Positions 11,578 to 22,496 of a stretch of 64,000 nt of DNA are shown here, piece by piece (the first letter of the stretch is position 1; each line of letters starts with the position of its first letter). A model generated the notes under the pieces. It was not told the DNA's origin. It did no database searches and was given only the letters and a program-made list of their open reading frames with translations. The DNA lies in assembly GCF_030247185.1 (NCBI RefSeq), contig NC_080571.1, forward strand, positions 140,955,999-141,019,998, in the 5' to 3' direction. Source of the DNA: Malaya genurostris. Lineage: Eukaryota; Arthropoda; Insecta; Diptera; Culicidae. Made by a program: the position numbers and the translations under genes.

Positions 11578-11593
11578 GGCTCTGAAAAGAACC
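11578..11593 (-). promoter_or_regulatory. Histone-mRNA-like 3' stem-loop (HR copy 1)
   Basis: The minus strand reads GGTTCTTTTCAGAGCC followed by ACC. It fits the metazoan replication-dependent histone stem-loop: six-base stem, UUUC loop, and ACCA-like flank. One pair is a U-G wobble. The matching site in copy 2 has a fully paired stem. Confidence 0.6.
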
Positions 11594-11917
11594 TTTTATG
11601 AAAGCGTTTGTGATGGGGAGTGATAAGTTGAATTCGAATTCCGATTTATACCGCTGACTTCCGTCATCTAATTCCAGGCTGAACTGTTGTACGTGGGTGC
11701 GATACTGATATGGTTGGTGTAGGTGTAGCGTTTAAAATCGATTATAATCATCCAATAAAGAAAACATTAATTCGCAGGGTTGATACAATAGGCCTAATTT
11801 ATTGAACGAAACTATCAATATGCTCTAGGGATTCGTTTTTGCGTAATTCTCTACGACATTAAACTCTGGAACATTTTTCGCAAAAACAAAGGAGGCTTCA
11901 CTTGATCTCGATTACTG

Positions 11918-13075
11918 CACGGAACGACCGAAATCAGCATTTTCGCGAAAAATTTAGTTGATTTGCTGATTTTAGTTAGTTATTTTTTGAGACAACTAAA
12001 AAAATCTTACTTTTGCTGATTTAGATTTTTTATTCTCATTCCCTTAATAATAATAAAATATTTGTTGAAATGACTATTTTTTTTAGTTGAATTCACAAAT
12101 TAAACGTACTGTCATTTCTTAGCTAAGGCACACTTCATATCCAGTCAACTAATTTTTTAGTTGAATTAAAGAAATATAATGTTGTTTTCAACCAATATGA
12201 ATGGTTGAATTGGCTTCTGCAATCTGCAGCTATATGGCGCCCTGTCACCGAAACGGTAACACCTTAATGACTACTAGCCACTAGATGGCACACTACTGCC
12301 GAAAAAAATTCAGACGCGGTTGTCTTTTCTATATTGCCAGGTATAAATACGATGTTGTGTTGGAGAAAAAGACATAAACGAAACGTAAACATCTTTTTGA
12401 ATTTTTTTTCTTATAAATCACTGTTTCTTCATTCTCACTGAAAACTTTGAGCACTCGGAAAACAAAAACCGAATACAAATAGTACACCGGACGGCGCAGC
12501 TCGGAAGGTTTGAAGATACAAAAAAACTTCATCACAATTAGAGTGAAACATTCGAAATTCACATCACTGCTCCGCGTAAAAACATTATTACGCACAATCG
12601 CTTCAAGTGCGCACAAATTCTGAATAAATACACTTTCCACTAACAGTTTACGTCATTTTTACATATCGGTTTAGAAAATTATATAGGGATATATCGTGAC
12701 ACATGCGAAAAACATCTAAACAATTTGCGAGCAGTTTCAACAAGACTGTCCCTTTTAGCTTTTTAATGGATTGTTTTGCTTTGACACTGCTGTCCTTCAG
12801 TAATGACGGTGATAGATAAATAGAATCAAAGTTTCTGATTTTAATAACGAAATTAGTTGTCAATGAGAATTTCGTGTTGGATTGAAATATTGCTGGTTTG
12901 TGTCCAGAATATTCGCCAACTAAACACATTCTCTAAAAATAAGAGTTTTTTTCAGCAAAGTAAATTCTACATTTCAACTAATTTTATAGTTATTTTGGAA
13001 ATTTTGTTATTAGAATCAACTAATTCAAAAACAGTAATACGAATTAGGCGCAGAGCTAATTTCGGTCGTTCCGTG
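11918..13075. mobile_element. TIR element CAC-1, copy 1 (1158 bp)
   Basis: The ends read CACGGAACGACCGAAAT and, inverted, ATTTCGGTCGTTCCGTG, flanked by TG on both sides (11916-11917, 13076-13077). CAC...GTG termini with a 2-bp duplication resemble CACTA/EnSpm-type elements. It has no transposase. Two minus-strand open frames (12640-12329, 103 aa; 12929-12648, 93 aa) are conserved in the second copy (48752-49922, opposite orientation) but resemble no family I know. The interior is full of CAACTAA/TTAGTTG words. A strong CTCF-like word lies at 12278-12291. Confidence 0.75.
12278..12291 (+). promoter_or_regulatory. CTCF-like motif
   Basis: The sequence CCACTAGATGGCAC fits the core of the CTCF consensus (CCASYAGRKGGCA). 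It lies in CAC-1 and is repeated on the opposite strand in the second copy near 49594-49607. Binding is not demonstrated; this is a motif match by eye. Confidence 0.4.
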
Positions 13076-14094
13076 TGTAAATTTCACACAGCGAAAAATG
13101 CACAAATCTAACCAAGCTGTTCTAGATTTGCACTAAACTGAGGATATTTACCTTCGATTTACGAACAACAAATCCTAATAGTTCTTTAGAAAACTTTTGA
13201 GCCATTAGAACGGCTGATTTTGTGTAATGCTCTCCACCGTTGCTTTTTCACCAATGCAAATGACTGGCAGCTGTGACGTAATCGCTCTTGTCGGAAGCGA
13301 AACTAGCTTTACAAACGACACAAAATACATCTACTCGCAGTGTCGATAGAATCCAAACTGATCCAACTATTGTTAAGAGCTTTCTTTTTACGTGATTTCG
13401 TTTGTAGCTTTTTCACTAATGGGCGGTAATAACGGCTATAAAAATAGCAGCATATAGAATTTTAATTTCGATTATTTCATTTCGGATTTGCATTTCATTG
13501 AAAGAAACTATTCGGATGCTGTATGGGATTCATTCCTGTCTTTTAGAAGGGCCAAATTGTGGAACTCACAACGATATAAAACACTGTTCGGAACATTTTC
13601 TCGAACGGTTTGTTGTACAGCAGCAGATATTTTGTTCTCTTCCTCAGAACGCGTTCTGATTGGCTGGTGTTGACATGGGTCAAATGAGGCATGTTTTTCA
13701 ATAGTGTACTATTGAAATACTTCAATGCTTTTTCTATACACGCCTAAGTTGAAAAATTTCGATTTCATTGGTAGTTAGATTATATAAATCCTTCTACAGA
13801 TCACTGAGCTATGAGCTTTCAAAATACGAGAAAGGCAAATGCGCCTTATGAATTATTCACTTTGACACTCGTTTATACCAAACATTTCAGAAAAGTTTAA
13901 TTTTGAACTATTTGAGATTATGTCACACAACTGAAAATTTTATCATCATATTTCCGATGGCATGTAGCAAACATTATGTTGATTAGATAGATACAACAAG
14001 AGATATTCACGATCAAAAACTTATCACTCTCTCAGAATCTAAAATTTGAAAAGGCGCCCCATAGTAAAGTAAGTCGTATTCACGACAAAGGCCA

Positions 14095-15959
14095 TGTTGT
14101 TTGTTTGTTATCACATTTGAAGTTGATGAAAAAGTTTTTCGTTTACAGTTTTTTCGAATAATTTTGGAATGCATGAGATAATGGCTATTCCACGGTAGTT
14201 CCGAATGTTAGATTTTGCACCAGATTTAAATATTGGTACAAGAAAGGAAGATTTCCATGCTTTAGGAAAAGAGCATTTATTACGTGATAAGTTAAAAAGT
14301 AGTTGTAGTGGTAGTGTAAGTTCTTCAGCAAGATTTTTTTTAAATATTGGGGGAATAGTGTCAGGTCCAGGCCCTTTTGAGACGTCTAAGTTTTTCAGTG
14401 CTGTCGAAATGTCATGTTCTGATAGATACTTTACAGAGATGGAGTTGGAAAATGCAGGTATGAAAGAGAAGTATTCACGGTCACGGTCAGTTTCTGAATA
14501 AGATGTATATACTTCTTGAAAAAAATTTGCAAATTGATTGCAGATTTCTATACTATTTTTCCCTACATGTTCGTCGAGGTGCATTTGAGATGGAAAATTG
14601 TTGCTTTTTAGTTTAGTTTTTGTGTAGTTAAAAAAGTTCTTAGGACAAGTCTTTATTTCGTTTTCAATTTTGCGGTTATATTCTTCATGGCTATTTTGAG
14701 TTGATTGCATAGGTTTAAGTAATTTTAAAGATGAGCGTCACTTTATTCTTGATTGTAAGTTTTGTGTGCTTTATGTTTCCTATTTCTCAAATGTTTTAGC
14801 CGTGAATTGAACGATACAGGTGATTTGTCGTTATGATTTTTTCTTCTTCTTTTCATAGGCAAAGTTTCGGCTAATATTTTGTTTATAATGTGATAGAACT
14901 TGTTTACTTCAACGTCGACATTTCCTTCTGTACACAGTATGTTCCGCCAATTTATTATACGTAGTCTACACTTGACTTCTTCAAAGTCAATTTTATTGTA
15001 TTCCGGCACTTCCTCATATTCCAAGTGGTAGGGAAGGGATGCATTGTGAGTAAATAATGAATATTCAATTGCGGTGTGAAATGCTTCATTTTTCCATAAT
15101 GGCAGGTTTGATGCATTCACACAAAAGTCTTCTGTTCAATTTGTGAAAAGAAGGTCTAAATATGCGTTTTGTTGATTTTTTACGGAGTTTACTTGATGTA
15201 GGCCAAAATTAGAAATTTTGTCGAAAAAGTAGTGCAATGTTTCGTTTTCTCCTACGACTGGAAGTAAGATTGATTCATTTTCAATGTCAGAAATGAAGTC
15301 CGCATTACGTTGATTGAAGTCGCCAAAAAGCTTTACTTCAGGTTCCATATTCGAAATAATTGTGTCTAAGGATTGAAAGAATAATTCAGAAGAGAATTTG
15401 TTCGCATTTTCGGGTGGGAAGTAGACAGAGCAGTAAATATGTTCTTCACCCAGTGTTAAGACTTTGGTCCATTCATGATCAAATGCTTTATATTTAGGAG
15501 TAATAATTTCTTCAGGAGTAAAGCAAGAGTTGATGGCTATGAGGATTCCACTCCAGATTTTTTCTGACAGAGAGATAAATTTTGGTCGTGCCGAAATACG
15601 TTAAAATTATTTAAAAATACTTCTTCGCTTCTTACACTTTCATCCCAGCTGCTTTCAGTTCCAAGAATTACGTCGAAAGAGGAGGTTATTAAATTTTGAT
15701 GAATTTCTTTCATTTTGGCCGGCTTTTTCATGCGGTTGAAATTCTGGCAATAGACCAAAATTTCAGTCACATTTTGTCTGTGAAGCGAAGAAGTTTTTGA
15801 GAATTCTGGAATACTTACATTACTAATTTCTGTGTCTATTCCTTCGTCAAAGGGCGTCGTTATTTCCGAAAATTCGACCTTATAAAATTGTGTTCGGCTT
15901 CCCGGATTAGTTGGAGTCGGCGGATATGTTCACTTGTCAAAAATTTCCCATAAGAGTCC
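14095..15959 (-). pseudogene. Element C: ORF2 endonuclease and N-terminal RT
   Basis: Minus-strand pieces appear in the right order. 15770-15537 starts the endonuclease (ILVYCQNFNRMKKPAKMKEI; conserved Glu in GTESSWD). 15348-15136 is the endonuclease core (KLFGDFNQRNADF). 15120-14743 is the linker. 14710-14111 is a 199-aa RT start with KGPGPDTIPP and NYRGIAIISCIPKLFEK. The last residues (LFHQLQM) meet stops and then the HR insertion; RT resumes at 11365. Frame breaks are few, so this copy is younger than D. Identification as CR1/L2-like rests on RT style and the (AATA)n tail, and is tentative. Confidence 0.8.
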
Positions 15960-16241
15960 AGGTCGGCGCTTCCTTAGGTTTCATTATATATTCCACTTCG
16001 ATGCACTTCGATGAAGATTCGTAGGAGGTGGTCAGGTGTTGTTGGAAGGCTTTCTGATGCTAACAGCATTTTTATACTAGTTGGTGTCATACCCTCGATG
16101 CATACTGTAGGTTGTTGATTTTTCATGTATGACAAATACAGACGGACGACGTGCATTATTTTCGGGTCACGAAGCCTTGCTTTTAAGAAGCGTTCGTCGA
16201 CATTTGCAGATTGTGAAATAAGACGTACAATTGGAGGACGC
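15960..16241 (-). pseudogene. Element C: ORF1-like segment
   Basis: The minus strand from 16233 encodes about 90 residues with an ATG at MRPPIVRLISQSAN, containing MKNQQPTVCIEGMTPTSIK and SLPTTPDHLLRIFIEVH, then a stop. After it, a further readable stretch (HIRRLQLIREAEHNF) leads into the endonuclease ORF. I do not recognise a named domain. Its position upstream of endonuclease marks it as ORF1 or an ORF1/ORF2 bridge. It is cut at 16242-16245 (ATTG) by gypsy F; the remaining roughly 90 bp of the 5' end lie at 24296-24383. Confidence 0.55.
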
Positions 16242-16245
16242 ATTG

Positions 16246-17972
16246 TGTAGCATGATAATATTGATCCGACTAACCCAAATGAAACACTTTCCCACATTCC
16301 AGCATTCACACGATCTCTAACCAATCCTTCTCTGATCACAGATCATAAACCAAAACCGAACATGCACTAAAATCCCAAACACCAATCCTTACATTCTTTA
16401 TCCTTCAAGTACCATGCATCCAAATTAGTAACAGGTCGTAAAAACACTTGACGGTCGTTACATTTCCCAAGAGCCAACCATTTGGTTAACATTAAGTTCC
16501 CATGCTAGCCGTCCGTGTTGCAACATATGCTGCACACGGCGAGCTAAGCAAGTTTCTCACACTATCCGCCGATGCGATATTTCTTTCCCTTGCGTAATGC
16601 GCTATAGGTTCAATCGCCTCTTGCTGCATTGATGCACCAATCGATATTCTCTCTCTTTTCCCTCTCTCCCACTAACAATTTATTTAACGAAAGTATTGCA
16701 CTCAGAAAAATCTTCACGTTAATGCTACGTGAAAAAGTATGTGATTTTTATCCATAGAACTTTTCTTGTAATAATTATGTGATGTATAGATAGCACAGAA
16801 TGAACTCATGAACTCTTAGTTCACCTTTGTATCACGTAATATCTATGTGACTATTTTCGTTGATTCTATATAATGTTTTTGTGAAATTTATACGAAGCTC
16901 ATTTAAATTGTACTGTAAAATTAATTTCATCTGAATTTACTTTTTACCAGAATTTTACTTAATAGTCTATATTAAATCCTAATTGTGTATGTTGGTACTA
17001 AAAACTAATAAATTACATAGTCTATTGGACAAAACATTGCGATAAATTTTGTTTGCACGCAGACATTCTGAAAATTTTACTTTTAAATGACATAAAATTT
17101 CGTTTCTGTTGAATCACTGGTGAAAATCTCTTCTAAGCAGCTAAACTGAAGCAAACGTTGTTTCCTTTAAGGAATGCATTCAGCTGGAACTAATAGTTCA
17201 GGATGTGATTTTGTTGATCCACTTTCAGAAGATTGATGTGCTGGAAAACAATTTAGAGGTTTTGCCTTTTGGACTCCACTGTAGAAAAAAAAAAACAAAA
17301 TTGAATTGTGTTTCAGTCTCGTATTTTTGATGCACAGAGTTCGCGTAATACCAATTGGTCATGCAAATAAATTGTTGAAGGTTGGTTTCGTCGAGCCATT
17401 CAGTAAACTCAAAAAATGGTACATTTGCTTATAAATTATTCTTCTGCTCGGTACTAATATTAGATCTGAAAGTATAATAAAAATTAGCTGTCGATAAAAT
17501 CAATGAGCAATTGTTTACCCTAAAATCATTGTGATAAATACCGTAGAAGGGCCAAAAAGGATTTGGCCTATGGTGATCGAAGTTTTTCAATAGACGCCAT
17601 ATTGCGAGCACCAAATGAACATGGCAAAATGAATTCAAGTATGTACGCGACACATAAAATATATGTGACAACAGCAATAATGCTGACATATGATTCATTT
17701 CATATTCAATCATGATCCGATGGTTGTTAAGAAGATCACGTAAACTCCGATGACAAAGCAATTTTGGGAATCTACGTGTTTTTTCACATAAGGTTAACGT
17801 GTGGATATTTTTGAGTGTGTAACTGGCTCCTCCCACCTTATGTACATCATAGAGCAGGTTAGCTTAAGTTTAAAGCTTTTGAATAAAATCATTCTGATCT
17901 GAACAACCAACACTGATGGTGCGTTTTTAATGTTGCTGATGACATAGAACACTTGTGGGATAATTTAGAACA
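16246..17972 (+). repeat. 5' LTR of gypsy F (606 bp, interrupted)
   Basis: It begins TGTAGCA and ends AGAACA, directly before the primer-binding site. Removing the 1119-bp insertion and one TG leaves 453 + 153 = 606 bp, exactly the length of the 3' LTR. By eye the two LTRs differ at roughly 18 sites (about 3%), so F is fairly young. The 4-bp host duplication ATTG flanks the whole element (16242-16245 and 24292-24295). Confidence 0.95.
16699..17817. mobile_element. TIR element CAC-2 (1119 bp) in the LTR
   Basis: The ends read CACTCAGAAAAATCTTCACG and, inverted, CACTCAAAAATATCCACACG, with similarity extending about 40 bp inwards. The flanking dinucleotide TG is duplicated (16697-16698, 17818-17819). 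The exact restoration of LTR length proves the borders. CACT ends and a 2-bp duplication point to a non-autonomous CACTA/EnSpm-like element. The interior is AT-rich. A minus-strand 135-codon frame (17836-17429) extends past the element end, and I do not consider it a gene. Confidence 0.85.
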
Positions 17973-17990
17973 TGGCGACAGTGACAACAG
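17973..17990 (+). other. Primer-binding site of gypsy F
   Basis: TGGCGACAGTGACAACAG follows the LTR end without spacer. It resembles the tRNA-Arg-type site of 412/mdg1 elements (TGGCGACCGTGACA) with one difference. It primes minus-strand DNA synthesis from a host tRNA. Confidence 0.8.
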
Positions 17991-18726
17991 TGATTCCGTG
18001 CAAACTATGATTCCGTGCAAACTGTGATTCCGTTCGTTCAGACAGAGGTCTCGCTAGAACAGTGTGAAAAAAAGTACGCGCCAAGAGTTGCGCGAGAAAA
18101 CATTTGTTCTTCACAAAGCGAAGTGAATCAAAGGGAGCTCGCTAAAGCTAGAGACTGTATTTTGCACTAATTGAGCAGGATTTTCCCTCCGGAGTATGTG
18201 GTTAGTTGAAAGTGCTGCTTTTGCTGTCTATCGTCGAACAGGAAGACAACGACGCGTTGTAATTTATCTACGGATTTAGTGAATCAGTTAGCGAAAGTGG
18301 AGCAAAACGTCACAATCTAGTGCGCCGTGGTTTCGGTCTCAAAGCAGAGTTGGAAGTGCAAAACAGCGAAGATCCAAACTCAGCGGAACAAATGTGGTGA
18401 ACCGCCGTCCAGTAGTAAGACGAAATACAATATAAGTGTACAGAAGTAATGAACCATTAAGTCACTACCCGTGCCAAGTGTCGTACTTTTGTTTTGCCGT
18501 ATACAACAACGCGCAGACAGCACCACCGTCTCAGGCTACCTTCTGCGGTGAAAGTTTCGGATAATGGGACTTGGATTTTGCGCCTGATGAGTTTCAATTT
18601 CCTGTGATGCAAAGAAGAACCGCAACGGTGAACCCGAATGTATTTATACACTCCATCTCCACACTATACTTCAGGTAAATAATCAATAAGACCCCTAGAG
18701 ATAAGTAGCTAGAAAAGAAAATAGTT
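17991..18726 (+). other. Leader of gypsy F
   Basis: This is untranslated leader between the primer-binding site and the first small ORF. It has direct repeats of GATTCCGTGCAAACT-type words near 17990-18030. It holds no convincing frame; the 64-codon minus-strand frame at 18457-18651 is taken as chance. Confidence 0.6.
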
Positions 18727-18930
18727 ATGGACAAACAGGAATTAAAAGAGTTCCTAGAATTTTTAGACGAAATAAAACAAGGGAAGGGAACAGGAGCTTT
18801 TGCCCCCCTTGAAAAAAATTCGTGCCCTAAGTGGAACGAAATAGTTAAAAGAATTAAATAATTACCAGGAGATGATCCATTAACCTGGGTAAATTATGTA
18901 GAAGAAGAGGAAGAAAAAATAAATCAATGA
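18727..18930 (+). pseudogene. Gypsy F: small leader ORF 1 (68 codons, one stop)
   Basis: An ATG at 18727 opens a frame reading MDKQELKEFLEFLDEIKQGK, then KWNEIVKRIK, an in-frame TAA at 18859-18861, then LPGDDPLTWVNYVEEEEEK, to TGA at 18930. The composition (acidic, helical, with a conserved-looking Trp-Val-Asn) suggests a real small protein disabled by one nonsense change. I recall small leader ORFs in 412/mdg1-type elements, but no function can be given. Confidence 0.5.
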
Positions 18931-19131
18931 AAATAAATAGTAACAGTAATAAATAGTAAAAGTTCTTTTATTCATTTTTATTTTTTTTGCTCTTGAATAA
19001 AATATAAATGGAAGACCCCTTCTGGGATAATATAGAGTAGTGGGAATTAATTGACGATTTCCTGCACGAAGTTCTTAACAGTCGAAGACGCGGCTAGCGC
19101 GTCCAGTTCGTTGCTGTAAAAATCAAACACC

Positions 19132-19359
19132 ATGGGGAAAGGGCAATCAAAAGAAACCAAGCAGTCTGGTGACACCAATATCTAAATTAACGAGCATATT
19201 GAACAGTCTACGACAAGTCACCAAGACCACGAGATCAAATTGTGGATTATTATAGCAATTTCGACGATCTTACTTCTATTAAAAATACATAAAATAATGA
19301 AAAAACACTGGACCAAGAAAGGATTTAAAATGGCACAAAGCATAAATTCAATCGCTTAA
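19132..19359 (+). pseudogene. Gypsy F: small leader ORF 2, myristoylation-type start plus one membrane segment (76 codons, one stop)
   Basis: An ATG at 19132 starts MGKGQSKETKQSGDTN. Gly2 with Ser6 fits an N-myristoylation signal. After an in-frame TAA at 19183-19185, the same frame continues HQDHEIKLWIIIAISTILLL, a clear single hydrophobic segment, then a basic tail (KKHWTKKGFK) and TAA at 19357. The layout suggests a small membrane-anchored protein encoded ahead of gag. A comparable short frame with a hydrophobic segment occurs in the leader of gypsy D (45050-45235, minus). The role is unknown; it could bring Gag or RNA to membranes, but that is speculation. Confidence 0.5.
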
Positions 19360-19428
19360 AAAAAATAATAATTAATAAATAAAAATATATACATTAATAT
19401 TATAGTTTTATAATTTCACTAGCTAGCT

Positions 19429-19944
19429 AGATGCCTATGACAATAGAGCAATTACACGAAGAAATAAAAACACTAGTAACTATAGATGACAACCTTAAAA
19501 AATCGATTTAATTAAATTAAACCATGCCAACGCGCTATATGCTCAAATAGAAAGCAATCTTTTAGAAAACGAAGACTCATTATCACACTCAGAATTTACA
19601 TTTTTCGTTAAAACAGCAAGGAATGCAATTACCACATCCGTACTACAGTAACTTCGAAGATACAAGAACAATTAGTCGACGAGAAGAGAGGTACGGACTC
19701 CAAAATGACAAACACAACACCAGCAGTCTTTGACATCCGCCAGGCAACGGCGTTAGTACAAATGTACGACGGCACGCCGTTAGGATTGGATGCCTTCGTA
19801 GACTCAGTAAATTTATTATTAGAAATTACTACAGCGGAACAATTGCCAATGGCAGTCAAATTTATAAAAACACGTCTATCAGGTAAAGCAAGATTGGGCC
19901 TCCCGAGACTTTTTCATCTCCCACAAATGCCAAATCGATTATGA
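19429..19944 (+). pseudogene. Gypsy F: gag, truncated
   Basis: It starts at 19429 (MPMTIEQLHEEIKTLVTIDD), shifts frame near 19510, and continues as an 80-codon frame at 19705-19944 with LGLDAFVDSVNLLLEITTAE and MAVKFIKTRLSGKARLGLP. This matches the capsid start of gypsy-type Gag. It then breaks off: the rest of capsid, the nucleocapsid and most of protease are missing through an internal deletion near 19905-19945. The protein would form virus-like particles if intact. Confidence 0.75.
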
Positions 19945-22496
19945 GTACTGGTTATTAAATTTTAGTGTAAATAATAAAAATGTATCTGTACCTATAGAAG
20001 ATAAAGTTAATGAAAACTATATTATTCCACAACGAAGCGAAGTGATTAGAAAATTAAGTAATCAAACTGTAACAGAAGATATGGTAATCTTTTCACAAGA
20101 AATTGAACCAGGAATTTTCTCTGGAAACGCTATCATATCCCCACAAAACCCTTATATAAAAATCATGAACACAGGGAAATCAACTGTAAATATACACAGA
20201 AAGAATAGATGAAACTTACACGACATGTAAACCAATAGTACTATTAAACAGACGTCAGTTGAAACGAAAATCTGATTTAAAACCATGATTGATGTAAAAT
20301 TACATTGAAATGCATTTACTTTTTCATTGAACAAGGCTGTATATTTACAAATCGCTTAGTTTTGTAATGTAACTTTCCATTCGATTACCTGCTCCAAATA
20401 TGTGCATGATAAAAAATGTAAATTCACAAAATATTTTTATCTGTGTATCCAATTTAGAATTCACACCTGAAATGGAACCTTTAGCGAATTACAATATAAT
20501 GAACGATACAAGAAACCATAAACTATTGAACGAAATAGACATGAACAACGTACCTACGTACGCACAAGAGGAATTAAAGAATCTAATATTGAAATATACA
20601 GATATATTCTCTAACATAGATGAACCCTTGACGACCCATAACTTCTATAACCAAAATATCAACCTAAACGATAACGTTCCAGTCTATATTCCTAACTACA
20701 AAACGATTCATTCACAAAACGACGAAATAGAAACACAAGTCAATGAAATGTTGAACGACAAAATAATAGAACCTTTCATATCACCTTACAATTGCCCCAT
20801 CCTCCTAGTACCAAAAAAATCAAACGACGCAAATAGAAAATGGAGATTTATGGTAGATTTTAGACAACTAAACAAAAAAATACTAGCAGACAAAATTCCT
20901 TTACCAAGAATTGATACAATTTTGGATCAACTTGGTAGAGCAAAATACTTTTCAACACTAGATTTAATGTCAGGATTTCACCAAATACCGTTAGAAAATA
21001 ACTCAAGAAAATTTACAGCCTTTTCAACACAAAGTGGACACTACCAATTCACACGTTTACCTTTCGGACTAAATATTAGCCCAAACAGTTTCCAAAGAAT
21101 GATGACGATTGCCATGGCTGGACTTACACCAGAACACGCATTCGTTTACATTGACGATATAATAGTGATAGGATGTTCCATCCAAAACCATTTACAAAAT
21201 TTAACAAAAGTTTTTGAAAGAATTAGAAAATACAACCTAAAATTAAACCCAAACAAATGTAAATTTTTTAATACCGAAGTGACATATCTAGGACATAAAA
21301 TTACAGATAGAGGAATATTACCAGATAGTACAAAATACGACGCCATCAGCAACTATCCGATACCGAAAAACAGCGATGACACTAGACGATTCGTAGCGTT
21401 CTGCAATTATTACCGTAAATTTGTACCAAACTTCGCAACGATAGCACACCCTCTCAATCAACTCCTTAAGAAAAACAAACAATTCGTTTGGACTAATGAA
21501 TGCCAAAACGCCTTTAACACATTAAAGCTGTACCTAATGTCACCTAAATTGCTTCAATACCCAGACTTCACACTACCCTTTATACTCACAACCGACGCTT
21601 CAGATGTAGGTTGCGGAGCTGTACTTTCTCAAATCAGAAACGGAAACGACTTACCTATAGCTTTTGCGAGCAAAAGTTTTACCCCGGGCGAAAAGAATAA
21701 ATCAACGATACTAAAGGAACTGACAGGAATACACTGGGGAATAAATTATTTTAAGCCTTACCTATACGGAAGAAAATTTACGGTCAAGACAGACCACCGA
21801 CCTCTAGTATATTTATTTAACATGAAAAACCCTACTTCTAAGCTAACAAGAATGAGATTAGATTTAGAAGAATTTGATTTCAACATAGAATATATTAATG
21901 GAAAAAGCAACACTACAGCAGATGCCTTATCCAGAATTGTAACAACCTCTGATGAATTAAAAGCACTCAACATATTCAGAGTCAACACAAGAGCCATGAC
22001 AAAAGTAAATAATAATATTAATAATAACAACAATATTAACAACCACAATTTTAACAATAAACCGACAACTGTGAAAGACAACCTACCAACGACAAAAGAT
22101 AAAAAGACTGATCACCTTGTTATCTATACGACCGAAAACCCGACTGAAACGAGAACCTTACCCAAGTTAAGAATTACTGTAGAAAATACATACCTAGTAA
22201 TTGGCATATACAAAGACGCGCAAATGAAAAAATTAATAAAGCAAATAGCAACATATGTTAATGAAAGAAGAGCTCTAGAACTCATACTTCCAACATTAGA
22301 ACAAGAAATGACAAAAATGAAAATAAATAAAGTCGCAATGTCGACAGAAGAAGCAATATTTAAAAGGGTACCCATGAATATATTTAAAACACTAGTACAA
22401 CAAACGAATAAAAACATACAAATAATAATGTATCATCCACCCAAGTTCATCAGTGAACCTGGCAAGATACAGAATCTTTTAAAAAACTATCATTAA
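19945..22496 (+). pseudogene. Gypsy F: pol, end of protease, reverse transcriptase and RNase H
   Basis: The stretch 19950-20194 encodes the end of protease (EIEPGIFSGNAIISPQN). After the MITE, one long frame (20446-22496) carries RT: LVPKKSNDANRKWRFMVDFR, DLMSGFHQI, LPFGLNISPNSFQR, YIDDIIVIG (catalytic Asp pair) and YLGHKITDRGI. RNase H follows: TTDASDVGCGAVLSQ, ELTGIHWGI, TDHRPL and NTTADALSRI. An Asn-rich spacer precedes integrase. The frame ends at a TAA at 22494-22496 and continues in the same frame into integrase, so a single nonsense codon splits pol. Motif style and primer site suggest the 412/mdg1 group. The catalytic residues I can check are present, but the element is inactive because protease and gag are deleted. 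Confidence 0.9.
20195..20445. mobile_element. TIR MITE CAC-3, copy 1 (251 bp)
   Basis: The ends are CACAGAAAG...TTATCTGTG with TA on both sides (20193-20194, 20446-20447). A second copy of exactly 251 bp lies at 33641-33891, flanked by TT. Here it sits in pol of gypsy F; removing it with one TA leaves the pol frame continuous (VNI to SNLEF). It shares CAC...GTG ends and 2-bp duplications with CAC-1 and CAC-2. Confidence 0.85.

Larger units (their letters stand above)
11370..14094 (-). mobile_element. HR repeat, copy 1 (histone-like repeat) inserted in RT of element C
   Basis: A 2.7-kb interruption of the RT frame of C. The flanks show AAAGG/AAAGGCC at both sides, a plausible short target duplication. 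Inner ends read ATCGTGAATACGA (about 11394) and, inverted, GTCGTATTCACGAC (14071). Homology with copy 2 (47.33-48.55 kb) covers 11.38-11.65, 13.13-13.35 and 14.0-14.09 kb. A separate TIR element occupies 11918-13075. The minus strand carries a histone-type 3' stem-loop at 11578-11593. The region 13400-13700 has TATA-like sequences and a CTGATTGGCTGG (CCAAT) box. Confidence 0.65.

Noticed and set aside
13400..13800. A divergent H2A/H2B-type histone promoter in HR copy 1
   Set aside because: TATA-like words and a CTGATTGG box are there, but no H2A or H2B codons flank them, so the claim is not supported beyond a note.
21146..22417. Several minus-strand hydrophobic frames
   Set aside because: They are antisense shadows of gypsy F pol; A-rich coding strands give Phe/Ile/Leu-rich complements.
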